A stretch of DNA of 64,000 nucleotides from Anolis sagrei (lineage: Eukaryota > Chordata > Lepidosauria > Squamata > Anolidae), in NCBI RefSeq assembly GCF_037176765.1, contig NC_090022.1, forward strand, positions 60,591,209 through 60,655,208. Direction: 5' to 3'. Numbering within the stretch: position 1 is the first letter of the stretch; every line of letters begins with the position of its first letter. Below the pieces are notes generated by a model. It did no database searches. It was not told the DNA's origin and saw nothing but the letters and a program-made list of their open reading frames with translations. Positions 1 through 11,800 of the stretch are shown here, one piece after another. A program made the translations under genes and the position numbers.

Positions 1-1414
1 CATAACAATACAAGAGGATTTCTAAATACTTTGTAGGGATCTCTGTGCAATCTGCTGGTTTGATCTAGTACAATAATTTATGAACATACCAATAATTCTG
101 AAGCAGAACATCATGAAACCGATCATTGACTGCCAACCCCATCTTTATTTTTCCATAGAGTTCCTTTTTAGCAAAAGCAAAAGAAAATTACATTTTTTAC
201 ATAATCTTTTTTGAGATGTTTGTAGATTTTGGACATCTCTTTACTGGATTGACTTGAAGAAACATTCAGCAGCAAGTCATCTGTCATATATGTTTCTATT
301 GTTGACTATTACAGGGATGCTTAGTTGCAGTAGCTGCAATTTCCAGAACTTTAGTTAACAAAGATACTCAAACACATACCAATGTTATTTTTCTTGAAAC
401 TATTTTTCTTGAAACTACAAAAAATACATAAAATATTCTATAATATTGTGATAGAAATAAGTCATATGTATATGCACTACTGTTTCCTTTTAGAGTTTGT
501 AATCAGTGTTTTGAAACCTTCCAGCAGCAGGATAAAAACAGTGGAATAGGAACACTAAAACTGTTCTTAAAAATAGCAATGGGCCTTTTTATTTCAGATT
601 ATGTGTGTGTGTTATCCTTCCACTATCTAAACAGCATTCAAAGTTGCTTATAACAGTTTTAAAATAGATCTCCAAATACAATCCAGAAAATGGTAAAAGT
701 AATTTTTAAGAAACTAAAGGAGCAACAAATCTAAAAACAAGGTGTACAGATACTGGAAAATGGAATCCAAGCCTTTTTTTTGGGGGGGGGGGGGGAATCT
801 TAGTTTTAGAACTGGTCAGATAGTCCTGATGAGAGAGTTCCCCTAATTTAAGTGCAGGTGTGTATTTACACGCAGACACAAACAAAACTTCTTTCTTTGT
901 ATATCATTAGAAAACAACATTGTTTCCATCAGTTTAAGATGAAAGACTCATTTGACCCAAAAGGCCTATCCACACTGGCTGAAAGTTCTGTTACCTTCCA
1001 GGACTTTTTGTTTCAGTTGTAGCTGTAGATCTCTCTTTCAACTTCTAGAAGTTTCTTGAGATATCTTCAGATTGCTTTTTCAAATGTATGCTTCTCCAAA
1101 AAGTACCCCAGAAAGAATAGGAATCAAACCTGGATTTTTTAATCAGTGTCAATGATTAAAGCCCAGAATTCCATAGCACTGAGTCATGGTATTTAATGTG
1201 GTATCAGACTGATAATTCTGCAGTGTGGGTGCAGCCATGGCCCTATAGACATGCAGCTCTCCAAATACTGAACTGCAGCTTCCAGCATTTCTCATAGCTG
1301 TGCTGGTTAAAGTTGATGAAAAGTGTAATACAGCAACATCTGGGGGCTGCATGATTCCTCCTATCCTGAACATAGTCCTCTACTAGTAATTTGCTTCAAG
1401 TATGGTATTATCGA
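1..1414 (-). other. IL17RB 3' UTR and downstream DNA
   Basis: No open frame of interest. On the minus strand AATAAA signals occur at 593-588 and 149-144, either of which could end the transcript. Positions 1141-1380 resemble a worn short palindromic element. A poly-G run lies at about 780-795. The UTR length is inferred. Confidence 0.4.
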
Positions 1415-1945
1415 CTATAGACTCATGAATTTCATCTTAGATCTCCAACTGCACTTTGTCTTTGTTCCTTCATGCAGCGAAAGGGAGAGGTCTCTGCAAA
1501 AGGAGTCCATATCCTTCATTAGAAAATATTTTGAACAACTGTTCAAAAGACTCGGGATACTCTTAGCCTGTTGTGTTTCACTGAAAGACACAACCATATA
1601 TTTGTGAAGGGAAGATTGATTTTTCAAGTCACTGCAGAAGAGGTTCAGTGCAAGAGTGAACATACTTTCAGAGTTTTTGTTGTTTTCAATTGATTTTTCA
1701 CAAACTGAATCGCAAACTGTACTCATATGGCTTTGGCTGAGAAAAATGATTTTATCTGCTGTCTCTTTCTGAGAAGCAAGCCACTGCACTGGTCCTGTTT
1801 CAGCAATCTTCCTTCTTTGCCATACATCTATTGCGACATCACTCCGGCAACGTTCACGTAGAAATTCAGCAAACACAAGGACTATATGTTGGAAACAAGC
1901 ATCCGGGGAATATATAATAAGGATTCTGATAGGTATGGGTTTCAC
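1415..1945 (-). CDS. IL17RB: IL17RB exon 11 (SEFIR domain and stop)
   Basis: The last coding exon starts after ATCGTAAG and ends at TAG (1417-1415). It encodes VKPIPIRILIIYSPDACFQH, the start of SEFIR strand A, then WQRRKIAETGPVQWLASQKE, ALNLFCSDLKNQSSLHKYMV and KYFLMKDMDSFCRDLSL, all strongly like human IL17RB. The C-terminal tail differs from the human one. SEFIR domains bind ACT1 (TRAF3IP2) by homotypic contact. Confidence 0.95.
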   Translation of the reverse strand: MKPIPIRILIIYSPDACFQHIVLVFAEFLRERCRSDVAIDVWQRRKIAETGPVQWLASQKETADKIIFLSQSHMSTVCDSVCEKSIENNKNSESMFTLALNLFCSDLKNQSSLHKYMVVSFSETQQAKSIPSLLNSCSKYFLMKDMDSFCRDLSLSLHEGTKTKCSWRSKMKFMSL

Positions 1946-4900
1946 CTTACGATAGAAGAAAACCCTGTTGTTGGCTACACCTATTAATAAAATTAAAAGT
2001 ACACACTGTTAAAGCCTTCTGGAACAAACAGATTTAAGTAGCTTTTCTAAATAAAAAAAACCAACATTTGTTATCATGGGCATTACACTTACTAAAAATG
2101 CATATTTTTTAAAGCAACACACTTTCTACAAATGCATATTTTTAAAAGATAGATGAAAGAAAGAAATTTATTGACAGGCGAGAGTAAGCATAGTGTTGTG
2201 GTTTGGGTGTTGGACTATGCCTCTGGGTACTAAGGTTTGGATCTTCACTCGGCCATTGAAACCCACTGTGTGACCTTCAGCAAGTCACATACTGCCAGCC
2301 CCAAGTAAGTCTATAATAGGATTACCTTAGGGTCATTGTAAGTAGGAAACAACCTGAAGGTACACAATAAGAGGAAATCTAGAAATCGGTATTGTCTAGG
2401 AACATAAAATATAGCACATTCACTGTGGCCATCTGCACCAATGTAAAATTGTTCTGCAGACCCAGATGGAAGAGAAGAGGGGAAAGTGCTCAAGGGACAC
2501 TGGATCTGACCTAAAGCATGTGATACTACTCTGGACATAGTCCTATACTAGCAACCTGGTGGGGACGAGAGACAGGGCCTTCTCAGTGGCGGCTCCTCAG
2601 CTATGAAACTCCCTCCCTAAGGATATTAGATCGGCCCCCTCCCTACTGACATTCTAGAAAAAAACCCTGATTTTTTGAACGAGCCTTTGAAAACGCTGTG
2701 TAATTTATGAATATGGAACCCAAGAAAGAATGAACATGGAACGGCTTGACAATGTCTTTGGAAAATGAGCTAATAGGAAGTTACTGGTGTTTTATGCTTT
2801 TAATGCTTTTTTACAGGGTTTTTATAATGTGTGTTAAATGTTTTTAATTTTGTTTTAATTTTGTTTATGTTCATCATGGCATCGAATTGTGCCAGTGTAA
2901 GCCACCTTGAGTTGCCTTCGGGCTGAGAAAGGTGACATAGAAATGCAGTAAATAAATAAATAAATTCTATCATGGATCCAAAAGAGTACGCTGAGAAACA
3001 AATGTATCACAATGGGGGGAAAAACTACTCCACTCTATTGGTTTCAAATATATGTATTTTTGCAGAAAGGGAATAAATGAAAGTCAAATGTGAATAAAGC
3101 TTTCCTCCTTCCATACCACAAGTATTTGAGGATTGAGATGACATCCCCACACGTACATAGGTAGCAAAAGTGTTATGGTCTTATGGCTTTTCTCGTTAGA
3201 ATGAAAGAAACTCTTACCATGCCTCCTCTTGAAATATAGTACAGCTGTAAATGTGCATATGATCAGAAGTAAAGCCACTGTTATGTAAACATAATTGCCT
3301 GCCAAAGCTATTTCAGGTTCTAGGATAGAAAAATTAGACTCATAAATAAATGCTCAAACAACTTCAAACAGGTGAGGAGAGAGATGCATTGTCAATTTTA
3401 TGAAGGGATAATAAGATGCAAGTAGATAGGCTTGTTATGTACACTAACAGAAAAGATTCTATTTGGCATCACATTCTCCTAGTTCACATCAACCCTGTTG
3501 ACCCCTCACACATTATGCACACCATGATGAACTCCCAATAAACACTCACTCATTTTCACATGGCAAACTCCCCTTGATGTCCATATTTCCAATACCTCAC
3601 ATTATCTTAAGGTTCAGAGCCATGGCCTCTCCAATTTTTTTTGTTGTTTTCCCCCCTCATGCACCTGAATAAACATATTTTCTGTTAAGTGGAGGTGTGC
3701 TAATGCTAATATACTGATATGCGAGTACCTGCAACAAATGAATCTTCTTTTTTAAAAATTCAACCCAGGAAAGAGCCACTTCCTGTTGGGAATGCTCGCT
3801 GCCCATCAACCATTTCCACCCACGGTTAGATCAGAGAAACATTCACAGAATCATAGAATCATAGAGTTGGAAGAGACCATGCCTCCAACCCCCTGCCAAG
3901 AAGAAGGAAAATCACATTAAAAGCACCCCTGACAGATGGCCATCCAACCTCTGTTTAAAAGCCTCCAAAGAAGGAGACTTCACCACAGTTTAATTCAACA
4001 GGGTTACTCCTAATTATTTCCTGCTTTTCTCCCAGTGTCCACACAGAATTGGGTGAGGACTTAAGCCAGGACTTCCTCCCTATCCCATATGAAGCAGACA
4101 CTTGTCACCTTGTGAATTGACAGCCATTAGTTTTATCTACTGTTGTTTTAAAATTGTATTATTTTGATTTTATGCTACATGTGTTGATGGGGGTTGTTGT
4201 TATAATTTTATATGACTTGTTTTATACTTTTGTACTGTTTTTACCTGTTGTATGTTAAATGTGCACCTTGGAGTGCCTTGTAAGCCACCCGAGTCCTTTT
4301 GTTGAGATTGTGGTGGGATATAAATAAATATGATGATGATGATTATTATTATTATTATTATTCCAGCTCTCTAGCTATAGTTCATCATTTCTATCAATTA
4401 ATCAAAAATACGAATTTCTTATCTGACCTTGTTCTTGATAATTTGTACATTGTTCTTGATAATTTGAGTATCTTCGGCAGTCACCTCCACATCTTGGAAA
4501 ATAAGGAATTAACTGGGAGGGAGGGAGAGAGAAAGCATTTATTGGTACAGAACTAGAATACAACTCCTATACACAAAGGGGTGATACATGCATCTAACAC
4601 AATATGTCAATTCTAGGAATTTCCTAGGTCCTCAATACATGCATTTGCCAGGGTTACAATAGAATCTTGCTGGAGGATCTAGTAGTTCTTAGATATGATC
4701 TCTCAAAACAATGAGACAAGTTGGACAGGGTTACACTCCCCCTGAAGACGCAGGTTCACAGTTTGGGAGTGATCCTGGACTCACCACTGAGCCTGGAACC
4801 TCAGGTCTCAATGGTGGTCGGGAGAGCTTTTGCCCAATTAAAATTTGTGCCCCAGCTACGCCCGTTCCTTGGGAAGTCTGGTCAAGGTGGTCCACACTCA

Positions 4901-5822
4901 TTACATCCCGAATACACTACTCCAACGCATTCTACGTGGGGCTGCCTTTGAAGACTGCCCAGAAACCTTGGATAAAGTGAGAGCTAATCCCGTAAAGCAT
5001 ACAAGAAAATGTATTAGCCTTCAAAGTGCTACAAGAGTTTTTATTATTATTTTTAACTATATTTGGGAGCAGCTACATAGCATTTGAAGAACATCCCTTT
5101 CCACCTCTATAATTCCTCTCCCACAGATACTTTATAAAAGCACAACTTAACTTTAGATATGATCACTAATAGAAAGTCATGCAAATGAAATATTCACTGG
5201 AAACAATATGTAGAATTTCCATGGATTATTAATATAGTTTTCCTTAAATCTTACCTCTATAAAAATTTTGCTACTTTGATCATTCACTGATATTCTTTGA
5301 GAAATCCTCATATCATTACCCTGTGGCATGGGGAAAAACCCAGAAAAATATATTATATAAACCCTTGTAGAATTTTTAAAATAATAACAACAACAATACA
5401 TGCATGTATAATACCTTTTATTGTTACACCTTACCCAGGAGCTTTGCCCATAAGACCCTTTAAAAACTAATATTTTAGTTATTTTTAACTAGTTCCCATC
5501 TTGTATCTTATGAACAAGAAAATACCTCAGATGTAAAGACATGCTGAACTGTGGGATCATTGAATATACTGGATTCATAAAGGAGGATTGTATATTCAGG
5601 ACAAAAGGGACTAGTTGTAAAATTCACTTCCACTTCTGATTCTCTGTAGCATATAGTGATATTTGGGTCCCACAGACTTCCTGAGAAATACAAAGAAATT
5701 CTAGGTTATTTCAACTGGTCAACACACCAAGTCAGCATGCACAATGATTTTATTCATTCTTTAAAATTAGAACATCATGGCACCAAAGCAAAAAGAAGAA
5801 GAAGAAGAAGAAGAAGAAGAAG

Positions 5823-5855
<33 letters not shown>

Positions 5856-8800
5856 AAAAAGTGCACCTAACAACACCTCAAATGGCCACGTGAGGAGAAG
5901 TGAACAGAAGCCTAGGACAAAATAAATACACAAAATGTAAACAATGAAAATTTAAGTCAAACTCCTTGCCGGTGAAGGAATGCAGAGTCAAAACATTCCT
6001 TGAAGCCTGAGAAATAAAAATATGGCAGAAGCTGCAACTGTTAGAAAGGAAATAAGTTGGAAAGCACTAACAATGTGCCGGGATGAGCACATGGGTACAC
6101 TTAGCTTTGGAAAGGAGTGGAGAACATGTGGCCCTTCATATGTTGGGAAACTAAAGCTTTCATCATCTAAACTAAAGCTTTCATAGCCTACTCTAGTTGC
6201 TCTGCATATCTGCAAAATGTAACAATAGGACTCTGAAAAACAAATAAGCATTGACCCTGGTCAAAAAACTGCCTTTTCCCAGTAGCTATTCTGGCAAGGC
6301 ATTGCACTCCAGTATCTGGAGAGGGTTGTATTTTCCTTAGCCTACTCTAGTTGCTCTGCATATCTGCAAAATGTAACAATAGGACTCTGAAAAACAAATA
6401 AGCATTGACCCTGGTCAAAAAACTGCCTTTTCCCATATGACCCAAAGTAATTAGTGCTCCTGCAATTGTTAGATTGTCTAGCAGAGGGTTTTTTGGGCCA
6501 CTGTTACTTTTAGTATTGAGAAATGTTAGCTTAGGTTAAAAAGATTGTTCTACATTGTTAAGGACAAAATTTTAGTGAAAAATGACCTGGAGCTTACCTT
6601 TTTCTATGCAGGAGATGCTATGTTTCAAAATGTCATTTTGACAATCTAGATTGAAATAAAGATTTAATTTATATATTTAGATATTGTGAAAAAATGCATT
6701 AAATTATTCCATTAGAGGTGCAAACTGGGGGAAAAAAAACATTTCAATCAGCACGACATTAGGAAGCATGTACTAGCAGGATGAACTGTTCAACATTACC
6801 TTAGTGCTAATGGATGGAATCCTGTTGCCAGGATGGCATTGAGATGGGAAAAGTGGGGTAAGAGTCTTAAACCCTTTACCCATACAGTGCTCTTAGTCCA
6901 CTTATATAAGTTAAAAGGAAAGGAAAAGGAGGAACAGTTGGATGCTATATTGTGTTTAGTTTAGCCTCCAGCTTCTCAAATTTGAAATGTATTTCACGAG
7001 TTTACATAACAGAATTTTTAAAAGTTACACAAAGGGCCTTTTTCACCTTACATAGCTGCACACCTATCACTACTTGTACACACAACATGATGCCTCTGCC
7101 ATACTTAGTTTCCTGCCATGTATAATACCTGCATGAATGCACCAATGTTTTATTTATTCATTGGTTTTGAAAAAGCTTTTTACATTGAGGAAAGCTTTGC
7201 CAGATCCGAACCATTATTTCTTGTGCTGTAATATGTAACATACATATTAATGGTATCAAATGTTGCTCTCCTTTTAACTACGGTATTATAGGAAAGTAAT
7301 TGTCGGATGAATTTATTGCAGAAGTATTTGTTCAGTTACCTGGAGAATGTAGGTATGCTATTTTATTTGGATGATCTTCATTTAAATTTGCTGGTGGTAG
7401 ATTATAAGCAGAAATCATGTACTCTTTATTCTCTTCTACAGGAAATCCAATATAGTGAAATTGCCACTGAAAAGAAACAAGCATTCAAGGTCATACTGTC
7501 CTTTCAGAGTTTTCCAAACTATGCTGTATTTTTGCATCCAAGTAAAATGAAGATGCCAGAATACAAGCAAAAGTGCTGTGCAAAATCATATTTCTTGTTT
7601 TTCCACGTTCCATTAGTGTCAGCCTTGTGCCAAAAAAAAGTATTGAGTTGGACATGATGCCAAGGAGGGTCCTACAAGAAAGTTTGGTGGAAGAATTGCT
7701 GATAAGGCTGTAGGATTATTGATGTGCTTTCAGAATTTAAGATACAACTTAAGACCTATATCTTCCGGCAGACCTATCCAGTCAATTTTAGCTTGTGAAT
7801 TTTAACCTGCATTTCATCAGTTGATTTTAACTTGCATTTTAACTCTGTGTATCCTGTTGTATGTGTTTTAATAGTGTTTTATCTCTTGTTTTAATAATGT
7901 TGTACCCTGCCTCAAGCCACAGGGAGAGGTAGATAATAATTCATTACTACTACTACTACTTTTACTGATACTGTGAACTGTTAAAAGACAAATCAATGGG
8001 TCCTATGAAGCTGAATTTTCAATAGAAACTATGATGAATAATCTGAGACTATTGCATTTTTACCACATAAATAAAAAGAGGGTTTTTTTTGTCGTGTCAG
8101 GAGCAACTTGAGAACTGCAAGTCGCTTCTGGTGTGAGAGAATTGGCCGCCTGCAAGGACGTTGCCCAGGAGATGCCCGGATGTTTTGATGTTTTATCATC
8201 CTTGTGGGAGGCTTCTCTCATGTCCCCGCATGAGGAGCTGGAGCTGATAGAGGGAGCTCATCCACGCTCTCCCCGGATTCGAACCTGCGACCTGTCGGTC
8301 TTCAGTTCTGCCAGCACAGGGGTTTAACCCACTGCGCTACCGGGTGCTCCTATAAAAAGAGACGACTCACTCGAAAAAACAATAATGTTTGGTAAGATAG
8401 CAGGCAGCAGAAAAACTACAAAGACTGCATTTCAGATGGATCAATTCAATCAAGGAAGCCATTACATGAGCACGACTGTTGAAGATCGGGTTATTTTGAA
8501 GCTTCTCATTCATGAGCATTCCATAAATCAAAGTTGACTTGACCACAGTTAACAGCAATCCAAGAATGGCATAGTACCATAACCTTTAAAAATACACTTA
8601 CATTCTGAAGATCAGGTTTGGTTAGGTTTTGAAACTTTTCTGTGTAACGGCATCTAACACAGTATGGTTTTCCAGGTGTCACACATATTTTGGTGGCATT
8701 CAGGTAGAAGATGCCAGCTGAAAATGAGGAAGACAGGAAAGAAATAGAAGACTCAATATTATTTCAGATAAAAGCTACTAAAAGATGTTCTAAATGAATA

Positions 8801-11800
8801 GTTCAACAGTAGCAGAACTACATTTCATTGCAATCTCTGTTTTCTGCCTTGTGTGTCTATGCAGTACGAATGGTGGTAAAAGCACATCTGTTATATGCAA
8901 ATTATCTTTCCATATGTAAATCAGAGTATTTTGTGTATGCAAATGAAGCAGGAACCATAAAATGAAAGACACTGAAAGTGAGGCAAAGAAGCACCACAAT
9001 TTTTCTACAAAGGTTTTAACTAAGGGCACTTCCAGACATACATTAAACCTGCTTTGGGGTGGGTTTAAGAAACCCACTCCAAAGAGGATTAAAGTCCCCA
9101 CAACCAAGGGGGAAAATGAGCTTTTCTGTGGGTAACTATCGAGCTGCAGTGGGGCCACTCCAAATCCCCCTCTAAAAGTCTTAAAAATACAGGGAAATTT
9201 ACTGGGCCACCATTAGGCCTCCAGAGGGCTCCTGGAATGTTCCAATGTTGTACAAGGAGGCTGGTTTGGCTCCCCCCACTGCCTCCTAGTATTTATTTTA
9301 TTTATTTATTTATTTATTTACCGTATTTGTATACCACCCTTTTCAGCCCTCAGATGATACAAGGCGGTTTACAGAGGCAACAATTCAATGTTCAACAACA
9401 CCATAAAAATTAAAAACAATAATATATAATATAAAACTATAACAAGAGCAATACAACATTGGTACATTTCAGGAGCCCTCCGGAGACCTAATAGAGGCCC
9501 TGTAAGTTTCCCCATATTTATAACTTTTAGAGAGGGACCTGGGGAGGGGGTGGCTGCCCTCTTCACTTTTTCGGGGTCATTGAGCCCAAAGAAGCAAATT
9601 GGATTCCCGGGACTGTGGAAGCAGTCCCAGGAGTCTGTCCCTTCAGGGCCCAAACCCCATTAGAACTAGGCCTTCCAGAAGGCCCAGATCTAATTGGCTA
9701 TCTAATTACCGTATATTCCGGGGTATTAAACGACTGGGGCTATAAGACGACCCCCCAACTTTTACATGCAAAATAGAGAGTTGGGGATATACTTGCCATT
9801 TAAGACGATTCCCCAAACCAGCCAGGTGGTTTCTGTCCTCGGGCTTCTGGGCTGCTTCCTGCACCGCCTCCAGAAGGGCCTCCTGCGCTGCTCAGGCCTC
9901 TCTCCCTCTTCCTGACCAGGCCTCGCGAGAAGTGCCTCTTCTCCCGTGAGACAACATTGTCTCGCGGGAGAAGAGGCGCTTTGCATGAGGCCTGACCAGG
10001 AAGGAGAGCGGCCTGAGCAGCGCCGGAGGCCCTTCCAATTAGGCTGCTCTCCTTCTTCCTTGCCAGGCCTCACGCAAAGCACCTCTTCTCCCGCAAGACA
10101 ATGTTGTCTCGCCAGAGAAGAGGCACTTCTCGCGAGGCCTGGCCAAGAAGGAGAGTGGCCTGAGCAGTGCGGGAAGTAGCCCAGGGGACCGGCCACCAAC
10201 AAATGAGAGGCCTGGGCCTGAGCAAGGAATGCAGCCAGGAAGGGAGGAAGGACAAGGAGCCTGCCCGGGAGGCCGCCATGAGCCAAGGTGGAGGAGGAGG
10301 AGGAGGGGAGCCCAAGGCCAAAGCAGACATAGTATGTAATTTTATTATTATTTTAATTTTATACCCGGCGTACTAGACGACTCCCAAAATTTATAAGGTT
10401 TTACATGCCTAAAAAGTCATCTAGTACCCCGGAATATACGGTAATTCAAGATAAAGTAGGAATTTCCTGCTTTGTATCAAATCAATTTGCTTTTACCGGA
10501 GGCATCGTTTGGATGCCTTCGGTAAAAGCACGGTAAAAGCTCTGCCTGGATGGGCCCTAAGAGTTTTGAGGAGAACATATACTTTATGGGAATATTTACT
10601 CGCAAATTGCTTTTTGTTTATGTATATCTTACACCAAAATGACAAAAGTGTGCATAGGATCACACCACTGAGCATCATATTTGGGGAGAGATCTAGAGGC
10701 AAGATAAAAAATATGATAGATCTAGCGGCAGCCGAATCAGTTATAAAAGGATCAGTAGCATTATTATTATTATTATATTGATGCTTTCATACATCCTAAC
10801 AATAATCATTGCAAACACTAAAACACATTACTATAGGCAATATATACTAATTATATTACTATATACAATATATGCTAACACAATACAACACATACAAACA
10901 TATTAGATCACAATTTTCCTGCCCCATCTCACAAAATGCAGATTCACATGAATTCCCATTCCCAAAACTGAAAATGGAAGTGCAAAGAGTAATCCTTTCC
11001 TTATCTACGCATAGTATATATTGATCTAGCTGTCTTTCTTTTACAGAAGATTTTAGCATAGCTTCCATATTCAGACACAATCAGATCATGGAAGGGTATT
11101 TAGGAAATGACAGGCTAAAACTGGAATTGTCAGAGAAATAGAGTTTCTATCAGGAAATGTAACACTGGCTCAAAATGAGTTCTGGGGAACTTCTTCATAT
11201 AAGTAGGGCATATATTTGCTTCCATTTATTGTTTCACTCATGCTTTTGTAAATGATGAAAATAATATAATGGCACCATTCAGGCATCCCTCTGCTGTATG
11301 CTAAAAAAAATTAAATGACTAAACAATGACCAAAAATGCCTAAGGCATAAATAAATTCCCTTAAAATGATTCTGTTCCGGACTGGTAAAATGACTCTATT
11401 ATTGGATTTGAAAAGGAAGTATCTGGAACAAATGGTCCTAAAATGCACTAATAAAACTTTTGTTTCCTCCTGTTCCATTTCATTATAAATGTATTCTACT
11501 TAAAAAAAACTTTAACCCTTACTCCAAATATTCTCCCTTTTCTAAAACTCGAATGGAAGCCTTTACTCTGCTATTATGGGACACATCTACACTACTGAAT
11601 TACTGCAGTTTGACAGTACTTTAACCGCCATGGCTCAATGCTATAGTAGTTTGGTGAGGCCCCAGCACTCTTCGGCAGAGAAGGTTAAATATCTTGTAAA
11701 ATGACAACTCCCAGGATTGCACAGCACTGTGTTATGGCTATTAAAGTGATGCTAAACTGCATTAATTCAACAGTGTAGATGCACCCTAAGATTATTCCCC

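Larger units (their letters stand above)
9020..10562. mobile_element. Nested DNA-element block
   Basis: An outer repeat begins GGCACTTCCAGACATACATT and ends near CTGGATGGGCCCTAAG (10546-10562); 9215-9250 and 9475-9510 are inverted partial copies of one another (GGCTCCTGGAATG / GGAGCCCTCCGG). It holds an inverted LINE 3' end (9293-9445) and a GC-rich terminal-inverted-repeat element (9706-10443). IL17RB intron 3. Confidence 0.6.

Noticed and set aside
1961-1967. Alternative acceptor for IL17RB exon 11 (CAACAG) paired with the GTAAGA donor inside exon 10
   Set aside because: The phases do not agree; the GTGTGG donor at 3152 with acceptor at 1946 keeps the frame and restores the human-like TLLLP-M-Y-VKPI junction.
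7307-7657. 116-codon plus-strand frame
   Set aside because: It overlaps IL17RB exon 5 antisense, and the minus-strand reading has splice sites, phase and homology.
8270-8345. tRNA gene
   Set aside because: The A- and B-box-like sequences belong to the head of a SINE with target-site duplications, not a free tRNA.
8367-8558. Minus-strand frame next to IL17RB exon 4, considered as the next ectodomain exon
   Set aside because: It shows no match to the human ectodomain, and the true exon 5 was found at 7340-7466 with correct phase. The plus strand resembles a worn LINE or SINE tail (GATGGATCAATTCAATCAAG).
9762-10330. 174- and 86-codon frames
   Set aside because: They lie within a GC-rich TIR element made of inverted copies; no domain and open on both strands.
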